Shown here in pieces: positions 1 to 6,175 of a DNA stretch of 13,197 nucleotides. The position numbers and the translations under genes were made by a program. The notes under the pieces are model-generated. The model saw only the letters and a list, made by a program, of their open reading frames with translations. It searched no databases and was not told where the DNA came from. This DNA is from Fidelibacterota bacterium (lineage in GTDB: Bacteria; Fidelibacterota; Marinisomatia; Marinisomatales; S15-B10): the NCBI GenBank assembly GCA_002707905.1, contig PAOF01000035.1:7816-21012 (forward strand), in the 5' to 3' direction. Every line of letters begins with the position of its first letter. The first letter of the stretch is position 1.

Positions 1-87
1 GCATCCACAGTATTATTTCTTTCTTCAAAAAATGCTGGTTACATTACAGGTGAAACAATTTCAGTTAATGGTGGGTTATATATATAA
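1..87 (+). CDS. fabG: 3-oxoacyl-ACP reductase FabG, C-terminal end only (partial)
   Basis: The first 28 codons, read in frame 1 to a TAA at 85-87, are the tail of a short-chain dehydrogenase of the FabG type. They contain the family-typical C-terminal pattern '[12 protein letters not shown]' followed by three residues. FabG reduces 3-oxoacyl-ACP with NADPH in the fatty-acid elongation cycle. The catalytic Ser-Tyr-Lys residues and the Rossmann fold lie outside the window. The call rests on the C-terminal motif, which other SDR enzymes share in part, and on acpP following 14 bp later, the usual fabG-acpP order. Same strand and close spacing imply one operon with acpP. Confidence 0.88.
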   Translation, partial: ASTVLFLSSKNAGYITGETISVNGGLYI

Positions 88-90
88 AAA

Positions 91-95
91 AGGAG
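91..95 (+). promoter_or_regulatory. Strong Shine-Dalgarno (AGGAG) for acpP
   Basis: AGGAG lies 6 bases before the acpP ATG at 102, in the short gap after the fabG stop. It is one of the few canonical ribosome sites in the window and fits the high expression expected of acyl carrier protein. Several other genes here (lptG, murQ, the DUF151 gene) show none. Confidence 0.8.
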
Positions 96-101
96 ATAAA
101 A

Positions 102-332
102 ATGTCTAGTTTCGATAAAGTTAAAGAAGTTATTTTGGATAAATTGGGTCCAGATGAAGATAGTATAACATTAGATGCTTCATTTGTTGATGATCTTGGC
201 GCAGATTCATTAGATACAGTTGAACTAATTATGCAATTAGAAGAGGAATTTGGAATCGAAATTCCTGATGAAGAGGCTGAGAAATTAACTACTGTTAAAG
301 CTGCGGTTGAATATATAGATTCTCATTCTTAA
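102..332 (+). CDS. acpP: Acyl carrier protein AcpP
   Basis: This 76-residue acidic protein is the carrier that holds growing acyl chains as thioesters during fatty-acid synthesis; it also donates acyl groups to lipid A and phospholipid enzymes in the cytosol. The diagnostic '[12 protein letters not shown]' motif is intact, with Ser36 as the 4'-phosphopantetheine attachment site. The acidic helix II after it ('[18 protein letters not shown]') is the surface that docks partner enzymes. Length matches the family (about 75-80 aa). The ATG at 102 is set by the AGGAG 6 bases upstream. It follows fabG in the usual order, but fabF does not follow it. The reading frame after its TAA (330-332) stays open, in the same frame, into rnc. 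Confidence 0.97.
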   Translation: MSSFDKVKEVILDKLGPDEDSITLDASFVDDLGADSLDTVELIMQLEEEFGIEIPDEEAEKLTTVKAAVEYIDSHS

Positions 333-485
333 GAAAAAATTATATTTGAAGTAATTAAAAATATTTTTAAAAATATCATATTTTTATTAAAAAAAACTTT
401 TTATAAATTTTTTTTTTTAAAAAAAGAAAATTCAGAAATTTATGTTCTACAAAAATCAATAGGATATTTTTTCAAAAATGAAAAA
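333..485 (+). other. In-frame upstream extension of rnc lacking any ATG/GTG/TTG start
   Basis: From the base after the acpP stop up to the TTG at 486, frame 3 is open for 51 codons, while the other two forward frames are broken repeatedly (stops at 347, 352, 356, 368, 388, 404 and 418). Codons 450-485 encode 'LQKSIGYFFKNE', which aligns without gaps to the conserved N-terminal helix of RNase III (E. coli: LQRKLGYTFNHQ). At least this part is therefore protein-coding. Further upstream the frame gives a hydrophobic/basic segment of the style seen at the N-terminus of some Bacteroidetes RNase IIIs. No ATG, GTG or TTG exists in this frame. ATT at 363 or 438, ATA at 342, or a lost base near the out-of-frame ATG at 442 are the candidate explanations. 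Confidence 0.75.
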
Positions 486-1121
486 TTGCTTGAAAAAGCA
501 ATAACCCATAAATCATTTAATACAAAAGTATCTCATAATTATGAACAACTTGAATTTCTGGGAGATGCTATATTAGATGAAATAATATCTGATTTATTGT
601 TAAAAAAATTTCCTAATGCAGACGAAGGTTATCTAACACAAAAAAGATCAAGTCTGGTTAGAAAAAGTTTTTTACATAAAATTGGTCAAAAATTTTCGCT
701 TATAAAATATCTCAAATCTGATAATTCATTAGATTTAAATGATAAAAAAGTTATCGAAAATCAAACAGCGAATATGTTTGAAGCTATTATAGCAGCTATA
801 AAACTCGATTCTGGAATATCAGATTGCTATTCATTTATAAAAAAAACATTATGGAAAAATAAAAATATGGCTTGGGAGTCTGTTAATTATAAAGGTCTAC
901 TTATTGAATACTGTCAATCAAGAGAATTAGGAACTCCTAAATTTATTACATCAAATACATTTGGTCCAGATCATGAAAAAACATTTAAGATAATTGTTGA
1001 AATCAAGGGAGAAATTAAAGCTTCTGCATCTGGAAAAACCAAAAAATCTGCTGAACAAAAAGCTTCAAAAAAAATTATGGAACAAATTAAAGCTCAAATA
1101 TTTTTTAATTCTAGAATTTGA
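486..1121 (+). CDS. rnc: Ribonuclease III (true start upstream of 486)
   Basis: RNase III cleaves double-stranded RNA (rRNA precursors, structured mRNAs, sense-antisense duplexes) as a homodimer. Counting from the TTG at 486, the endonuclease domain shows 'THKSF' (7-11), the signature 'EQLEFLGDA' (20-28, with the metal-binding Glu and Asp) and the second acidic site in 'NMFEAIIAAIKLDSG'. A double-stranded-RNA-binding domain follows (about residues 135-205), with the Lys-rich 'KTKKSAEQKASKKIM' helix at its end. The TTG only gives the minimum extent: the preceding in-frame codons carry the rest of the conserved first helix, and 211 aa is shorter than the usual 220-250. The stop lies inside the 3' end of the opposite-strand DUF151 gene (28-bp overlap). 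The gene follows acpP as in many bacteria, but without fabF between them. Function is very likely; the start is not resolved. Confidence 0.92.
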   Translation: MLEKAITHKSFNTKVSHNYEQLEFLGDAILDEIISDLLLKKFPNADEGYLTQKRSSLVRKSFLHKIGQKFSLIKYLKSDNSLDLNDKKVIENQTANMFEAIIAAIKLDSGISDCYSFIKKTLWKNKNMAWESVNYKGLLIEYCQSRELGTPKFITSNTFGPDHEKTFKIIVEIKGEIKASASGKTKKSAEQKASKKIMEQIKAQIFFNSRI

Positions 1122-1648
1122 TCTCTTAATTCAGCAGCAAGCTCGTATTCTTCTGATTTAATAGCACTATTTAATTTATCTTCCAAAACTTTTTTTCTAT
1201 TTTCATTAAGACTTTTTGAACTAGTCTCATCATAAAAGTTTATTTTATCAGAATTTTTTGCTTTATTCATAACTTTTTGAGTTACGAATATTGGAGAATC
1301 AGTTCTTAAAGCGATAGAAATAGCATCAGATGGTCTACAATCTATTTCAATAGTTTTTTCATCATCAATTCTTACTTTTAAAAGAGCATAAAAAGCTCCA
1401 TCTTTAATATCATTAATCACTACAGATTTAATATGCTGATTCATTTTAAAAATTAAATTAACAATTAAATCATGAGTAAGAGGTCTTGGAGATAGAATAT
1501 TTTCCATAGCTAGAGCAATAGATTGAGCTTCAAATGGTCCAACAAATATTGATATCTTTCTATTTTGATTGTTTATTTCCTCTAATTCAATTGCGTAACC
1601 TTTAAACGAATAATGATATGAAAGATTTCTTATTTTTACTGGTATCAT
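1094..1648 (-). CDS. Bifunctional nuclease family protein (DUF151) with C-terminal UVR motif
   Basis: This is a 184-residue protein. Residues about 10-130 match the DUF151/bifunctional-nuclease fold: 'ILSPRPLTHDL', 'KDGAFYALLKV' and the hallmark 'DCRPSDAISIALR' followed by 'PIFV'. After a linker, residues about 150-182 form a UvrB/UvrC (UVR) helical hairpin with the pattern 'LNSAIKSEEYELAAELRDQI'. DUF151 proteins have been reported to cleave RNA and DNA, but their role in bacteria is unclear. The UVR motif usually mediates protein-protein contact, as in UvrB-UvrC or ClpC adaptors. The gene is the last of the minus-strand block, 25 bp after the isomerase gene, with no evident Shine-Dalgarno before its ATG. 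Its 3' end overlaps rnc tail-to-tail. The family call is firm; the cellular function is unknown. Confidence 0.85.
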   Translation of the reverse strand: MIPVKIRNLSYHYSFKGYAIELEEINNQNRKISIFVGPFEAQSIALAMENILSPRPLTHDLIVNLIFKMNQHIKSVVINDIKDGAFYALLKVRIDDEKTIEIDCRPSDAISIALRTDSPIFVTQKVMNKAKNSDKINFYDETSSKSLNENRKKVLEDKLNSAIKSEEYELAAELRDQILELKNI

Positions 1649-1673
1649 AATTTTTAATATAGTTTAATTCTAA

Positions 1674-2714
1674 TTATCTAGCTAACTTTTTTTTCAATTT
1701 TTCAATTTTTCTCACAGGAGATGGATTGGTTTTATGGAAAATTGCAAGCCAGAAACTCAACCAATCTCCCCAGTAAATTAAATAAAAAATCCTTTCAATT
1801 AATGATTCACCATGACTTTCAATTTCAAATTGTTTTGAAATACTTTCTGATAGTATATCTGAGGAGAATTTTTGTCTTAATAAATTTCTAATGTTAATTT
1901 TTTTATCTTTTAACCAAATTATACTTAATTTATCAAAAAAGTCATTATTGTTTTCATATCCAACGATTTCATTATGGTTCATTTCAGGAATAGAATTGTG
2001 GAATGAAATCATTTTTGAATTTTCTTCAATCTGACCCCTCCACCTCAATGCAATGGAACTGGTATATCTAAAATCTCCATAAATAATTGGGATGGTTTTA
2101 TAAATTTTTTTTGCTAAACCAAAGGTGGGATTACTATTCTCAGCTTTAGCAAATGTATTTGTTAAATTTTCTAATTTTGATGATGTATCAAACAAATATT
2201 TTTCTGATGAAATATTAACAATATTATTTTTTTCTAAAACTAACAAAATCAATATAGAAATATAACCAATACACGCTCTAGGTGGTTTGTCTTTAGGAAT
2301 CAAAATTGAATCTAAATTATAGCTATTAAGTTTTTTTTGTAATATTCCTCCAGAAGTTATTCCTACAATTAATGATTTTCTATTAATTGCCTCGTCAAAA
2401 CAAGACAATGTCTCTTCAGTATTCCCCGAATAACTTACACATATAACCAAAGTATTTTCATTTACCCAATTTGGCAAATTATAATCTCTTATGACCTGAA
2501 ATGGTATTTGTGAGCAATCAGAAATAATTGAATTAACTATATCTCCACCAATTGCTGATCCACCCATTCCAACAATTAAAACAGAATTTATATTTTTAAA
2601 ATCTTTGATTTTAAATTTATATTCATTTATTATTTCAATTGATTCTTTTATTTGATTTGGTAAACTTTTGATTTGATTTAGCATATTTGAAGAGTCAATT
2701 TTTTCGATATCCAT
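1674..2714 (-). CDS. Bifunctional phosphoglucose/phosphomannose isomerase (SIS family)
   Basis: This 346-residue cytosolic enzyme interconverts fructose-6-P with glucose-6-P and mannose-6-P. It belongs to the compact PGI/PMI family known from archaea and found in several bacterial phyla, unrelated in length to the 550-residue Pgi. Visible motifs are the SIS nucleating loop 'GMGGSAIGGDI' (49-59), 'SYSGNTEET' (94-102), 'PPRACIGY' (144-151), 'RWRGQIEENSK' (224-234, with the conserved acidic pair E230/E231), 'MNHNEIVGYE' (H247), and the C-terminal 'PSPVRKIEKLKK' segment that supplies the family's catalytic Lys. It starts 3 bp after the prenyl synthase stop, with AAGGA inside that gene's end as its ribosome site. 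With the phosphomannomutase two genes upstream, it links fructose-6-P to GDP-mannose and glucose-1-P routes. Confidence 0.92.
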   Translation of the reverse strand: MDIEKIDSSNMLNQIKSLPNQIKESIEIINEYKFKIKDFKNINSVLIVGMGGSAIGGDIVNSIISDCSQIPFQVIRDYNLPNWVNENTLVICVSYSGNTEETLSCFDEAINRKSLIVGITSGGILQKKLNSYNLDSILIPKDKPPRACIGYISILILLVLEKNNIVNISSEKYLFDTSSKLENLTNTFAKAENSNPTFGLAKKIYKTIPIIYGDFRYTSSIALRWRGQIEENSKMISFHNSIPEMNHNEIVGYENNNDFFDKLSIIWLKDKKINIRNLLRQKFSSDILSESISKQFEIESHGESLIERIFYLIYWGDWLSFWLAIFHKTNPSPVRKIEKLKKKLAR

Positions 2715-2717
2715 TAA

Positions 2718-3689
2718 TTAGTTTTTCCTTTCTAAAATCATTTTAATATAATTACTAAAAAAAAGTTGTTTATCTTTAGGTAAAAAATCAATGCATGATA
2801 AACCCTGGTCTAGAAAATCTTTAATTTTATTTTCTGCTATTGTTTTAATCCCATGTTTATCAAAAAATTCTCTCAATTTAGGTAATGTATAATTATTTAA
2901 GTCCTTATCATAAATCTGATTATTTAATAGGTTCCATTTTTTAGAATTCAATTCATTTGCTAGACATGTTAAAAAAGTCTTCTTTGAAAAAATAATATCA
3001 CTTCCCAAACTTTTTCCCATTATTAACGAATCTGAATATATTTCTAAAATGTCATCTTGAATTTGAAATGCCTTTCCAATGAAATTACCAAAATTACCTA
3101 ATTTATTAATTTCATCTTCTGTTATATCACCTAAAATACCTCCTAACTTGCAACTTAATGAAAGTAAAGAACCTGTTTTTAATTCAATCATGTTAAGATA
3201 ATCATCTATTGAAATACTATTTTTAGATTCAAAAATTTTATCTAATGATTGTCCTTCACAGAGATTAATTGTTTCTTTAGAAAAAGCATCTAACACTTTT
3301 TTTGTATTATTTAATTCATTTATGTTCTTATATACTAGAGCAAAAATTGCATCACCAACTAACATAGCAGTTGATAAATCCCATTTTTTATGAATTGTCT
3401 CCTTTCCGCGTCTAAGATCATCCTCATCCATTATGTCATCATGCACAAGCGAAAAACAATGTAACATCTCAACAGATAATGCTAATTGAAATATTTTATC
3501 ATTAGGAACATTATAAACTTTTGATGATAAATAAAATAAAAAGGGTCTAAGTCTTTTACCTTCTGAAGACAATATGTATTGTATAGGTTTATACAAAGAA
3601 GGGAAATCAGACATATTCACATAATTTTTTAGAGTCAAATTAAATTTTTTTACAAAACCCTCATATTCATTCACAAAATTTTTATACAT
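2718..3689 (-). CDS. Polyprenyl (farnesyl/geranylgeranyl-type) diphosphate synthase
   Basis: This trans-prenyltransferase of 323 residues condenses isopentenyl diphosphate onto an allylic primer. Motifs in order are 'EGKRLRP' (43-49, IPP binding), the first Asp-rich motif 'DDIMDEDDLRRG' (84-95), 'GQSLD' (146-150), 'KTGSL' (171-175), the second Asp-rich motif 'DDILE' (212-216) and 'GKSLGSDI' (225-232). The first motif is the short DDxxD form, without the two-residue insert of bacterial FPP synthases. An aromatic Phe (79) sits five residues before it, which usually limits chain length, so a C15-C20 product is likely but not proven. The last Asp of the second motif is Glu. The ATG lies inside the end of the mutase gene (8-bp overlap), so the two are probably translationally coupled. 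It probably supplies precursor for undecaprenyl or quinone chains. Confidence 0.9.
   Translation of the reverse strand: MYKNFVNEYEGFVKKFNLTLKNYVNMSDFPSLYKPIQYILSSEGKRLRPFLFYLSSKVYNVPNDKIFQLALSVEMLHCFSLVHDDIMDEDDLRRGKETIHKKWDLSTAMLVGDAIFALVYKNINELNNTKKVLDAFSKETINLCEGQSLDKIFESKNSISIDDYLNMIELKTGSLLSLSCKLGGILGDITEDEINKLGNFGNFIGKAFQIQDDILEIYSDSLIMGKSLGSDIIFSKKTFLTCLANELNSKKWNLLNNQIYDKDLNNYTLPKLREFFDKHGIKTIAENKIKDFLDQGLSCIDFLPKDKQLFFSNYIKMILERKN
2726..2730 (-). promoter_or_regulatory. Shine-Dalgarno (AAGGA) for the isomerase gene
   Basis: AAGGA on the minus strand lies 11 bases before the ATG of the phosphoglucose/phosphomannose isomerase gene, within the last codons of the prenyl synthase gene. 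Its position supports the ATG at 2714 and coupled translation of the pair. Confidence 0.55.
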
Positions 3690-5052
3690 GATCTGGAATT
3701 TTTATGTCACCAAGGCTTATTAACTTTTTTAAAACAGAGTTCTTTATTTCATTCATTTTTTCTTCAGAATCACCTTCGAACCTGCAAACTAATACAGGTT
3801 GAGTATTAGATGCCCTAACTAATCCCCAACCATTTGGAAATGAAATTCTCACACCGTCAATATCTAAACAATCATAATTGTTTTTATAAAATTCAGAAAT
3901 TTCATCATTTATTCGAAATTTTTCTTTGTCGCTTACGCACTCTATTCTTATTTCCGGAGTCGAAAAATATTTTGGAAGTTGTGCAACCAAATCAGATAAC
4001 TTAATATTTTGTTTAGATAGAATTTCAATAAATTTTGCACCAACATAAATTCCATCATCAAAACCATAATAATTATCACCAATGAAAATATGACCACTCA
4101 TCTCTCCAGCAAATTTACATGAGATTTCCTTCATTTTTTGTTTTATGAAGGAATGTCCTGTTTTCCAAATTATTGGGTTTCCTCCCAATCTTAATATTTC
4201 ATCTTCTAAGGTTTTGGAACATTTGACATCAAATACAATATTATCACCCTTCTTTAAAATTTCTGGTAGCATTAATGCCATAAGTTGATCCGGAAATACT
4301 AAATTCCCTTCATTATCAATAATTCCAATACGATCTGCATCACCATCAAATGCAAGCCCGGCATCAAATTGACCGGCTTTTAAAATTGAAATAATTTCTT
4401 TTAAATTTTTCTCATCAGATGGATCAGGATGATGATTTGGAAAAGTTGGATCAATATCTGAATAAATATTTTTTAAATTAACATTTAATTGATTAAAAAT
4501 TTCAGGAGCTGCAACACATGCTGTAGCATTCCCACAATCCATTACTAAATTCATTCTTCTATGAATTTTTATTTTTTTTACAATCATTTCAATATAATCA
4601 TCAAGAATATTATGTTTAACTAATGTAGCATTACCTTTTTCAAAATCTTCAACTTCAATCATATTTTTTAAATTTTGAATTTCATCTCCAAAAAAAGCAT
4701 TTTTATTAACTGAAAATTTGAAACCATTCATATTTGATGGATTGTGACTTCCAGTTACTTGAACACAAGCCTTTACATCTAATTTCCACATACTATAATA
4801 ATTTGTTGGAGTAGGTAAAATTCCTAAATCAATTATATCAACTCCAGTACTCAAAGCACCTTCAATAAAATTATCTTTTAAATTATTTGTTGATAATCTT
4901 ACATCACCACTAATTGCAATTTCTTTTATTCCAATTCTTTTAACTTTGGTTCCAAAAGATTTTCCTAATGCATTCACAAAAATATCAGAAAAATCTTCTT
5001 CTACTATTCCTCGAATATCATATTTTCTAAATACATATGGATTAAATTTCAT
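3682..5052 (-). CDS. Phosphomannomutase/phosphoglucomutase (AlgC/ManB type)
   Basis: This 456-residue alpha-D-phosphohexomutase moves phosphate between C6 and C1 of mannose or glucose through a phosphoserine. All four functional sites are intact: the N-terminal 'FRKYDIRG' (8-15), the phosphoserine loop 'VTGSHNPS' with Ser102, the Mg-binding loop 'DGDADR' (236-241), the sugar-specificity loop 'GEMSGH' (316-321), which indicates PMM/PGM rather than phosphoglucosamine mutase, and the phosphate-binding 'RASNTQP' (413-419). Length is typical (about 450-460). The Shine-Dalgarno AGGAG overlaps the anmK stop, and the 3' end overlaps the prenyl synthase start by 8 bp, so it is embedded in the operon. 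Products (Man-1-P, Glc-1-P) feed GDP-mannose and UDP-glucose for LPS or surface glycans. Confidence 0.94.
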   Translation of the reverse strand: MKFNPYVFRKYDIRGIVEEDFSDIFVNALGKSFGTKVKRIGIKEIAISGDVRLSTNNLKDNFIEGALSTGVDIIDLGILPTPTNYYSMWKLDVKACVQVTGSHNPSNMNGFKFSVNKNAFFGDEIQNLKNMIEVEDFEKGNATLVKHNILDDYIEMIVKKIKIHRRMNLVMDCGNATACVAAPEIFNQLNVNLKNIYSDIDPTFPNHHPDPSDEKNLKEIISILKAGQFDAGLAFDGDADRIGIIDNEGNLVFPDQLMALMLPEILKKGDNIVFDVKCSKTLEDEILRLGGNPIIWKTGHSFIKQKMKEISCKFAGEMSGHIFIGDNYYGFDDGIYVGAKFIEILSKQNIKLSDLVAQLPKYFSTPEIRIECVSDKEKFRINDEISEFYKNNYDCLDIDGVRISFPNGWGLVRASNTQPVLVCRFEGDSEEKMNEIKNSVLKKLISLGDIKIPDHV

Positions 5053-5056
5053 AAAA

Positions 5057-5061
5057 CTCCT
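5057..5061 (-). promoter_or_regulatory. Shine-Dalgarno (AGGAG) for the phosphomannomutase gene
   Basis: A canonical AGGAG on the minus strand lies 4 bases before the ATG at 5052. It shares its first two bases with the TAG stop of anmK (5060-5062), so ribosomes ending anmK sit on the start site of the mutase gene. Confidence 0.75.
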
Positions 5062-6175
5062 ATTTTAGAATTTCACCAAGCACAACAGATTTTTTTGCAC
5101 CAGTTACAGACGGAATGTTACTTGGAGTGTTATTTAAAAAGGCTGCTCCCAAAAGAGCAAAACATAAAGCCTCTTTACTATCAGAATCTATACCAAAATT
5201 TTCTGATCTGTAAATTAAAATATTTTTAAATTTATTTTTTAAGTTACTCATTATAGCTGTATTATATATTCCACCACCAGAAATAATGATTTTTTTAATT
5301 TTATCATAATTTGTAAAATTTTTACAATTATAAAATATACTTGATGAAGTAAATGATGCCAAAGTAGGTAAAATATCTTTTTTATCTAATTTTTTTAAAA
5401 CACTCATTTGTCTTTTTAACCACGTTAAACCAAATTCTTTTCTTCCTGTTGATTTTGGATAAGATGAAGTAATAAACTTATTTTTCATCCAATTTTCAAC
5501 TAATTCCAAATTTGGTTTACCATTAATTGAAAGAGTGCCATTTTTATCAAATTTTTTATTGAAGAAAATTTTTGATGCCTCATCAATTAGAGACATTCCT
5601 GGGCCAGTATCAAAACCTATTATATTACCATTTGATTCTAAAGATGGTAAAAAAGTAATATTAGAGATTCCTCCTATATTCAAACATAAAACTGCATTTT
5701 TTTCTTCTTGAAAAAGTATTTTATCTAAAAAGGGAACTAAAGGTGCACCAGTTCCACCATTTTTAATATCTAGATTTCTAAAATTTGATATTATAGGTAC
5801 ATTTAATTTGTTTAAAAGATACTTGGGATCGCCAATTTGCAAACTTTTAACTCCACTTATGTGTTCAATTGTTTGACCATGCATGCCTACTCCATCTATA
5901 TTTGAAATTTTATTTTTTTTTATAAATTGATGTGTTTCTTTTGCCATAAATTCTCCAAGAGATTTATGGCAAGTTTTAATATCTTCTTTTTTAAGACTTA
6001 ATGAGTTTTCTATATTTAATTTTATTTTTTTGGGAAATTCAACATAACCAACTTTTATAACTTTAACATTAATTGATTTTAAAAAAAATTTAATTTTTGA
6101 TACACATATATCCAATCCATCCATAGAAGTACCCGTCATTAATCCAATCATCTTATATTGTTTAAAAATGCTCAT
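5060..6175 (-). CDS. anmK: Anhydro-N-acetylmuramic acid kinase AnmK
   Basis: AnmK opens the 1,6-anhydro ring of anhydro-MurNAc and phosphorylates it with ATP to MurNAc-6-phosphate, a step of peptidoglycan recycling in the cytosol. The 371-residue length is standard. Seen in order: 'GLMTGTSMDGLD' (11-22, nucleotide phosphate loop), 'GMHGQT' (97-102), 'NGGTGAPLVPFLD' (139-151), 'LNIGGISN' (165-172), 'GFDTGPGM' (187-194, with the catalytic Asp189), a 'ISGGGIYN' adenine-site loop, and the C-terminal 'DSKEALCFALLGAAFL'. Its ATG overlaps the murQ stop (ATGA, 4 bp), so the two recycling enzymes are translationally coupled in pathway-reverse order. The partner gene makes the assignment firm. Confidence 0.96.
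   Translation of the reverse strand: MSIFKQYKMIGLMTGTSMDGLDICVSKIKFFLKSINVKVIKVGYVEFPKKIKLNIENSLSLKKEDIKTCHKSLGEFMAKETHQFIKKNKISNIDGVGMHGQTIEHISGVKSLQIGDPKYLLNKLNVPIISNFRNLDIKNGGTGAPLVPFLDKILFQEEKNAVLCLNIGGISNITFLPSLESNGNIIGFDTGPGMSLIDEASKIFFNKKFDKNGTLSINGKPNLELVENWMKNKFITSSYPKSTGRKEFGLTWLKRQMSVLKKLDKKDILPTLASFTSSSIFYNCKNFTNYDKIKKIIISGGGIYNTAIMSNLKNKFKNILIYRSENFGIDSDSKEALCFALLGAAFLNNTPSNIPSVTGAKKSVVLGEILK

Noticed and set aside
368..386. Perfect 8-bp A/T inverted repeat (TAAAAATA / TATTTTTA, loop TCA) between acpP and rnc as a terminator
   Set aside because: The stem contains only A-T pairs, no T-tract follows directly, and such palindromes are expected by chance in DNA this AT-rich. It may also lie inside the rnc coding extension.
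408..425. T11-A7 homopolymer run as a slippage site rescuing the rnc start
   Set aside because: Both alternative frames upstream contain stops (388 and 404) and no ATG between those stops and the run, so a frame change here would not join a usable start to rnc.
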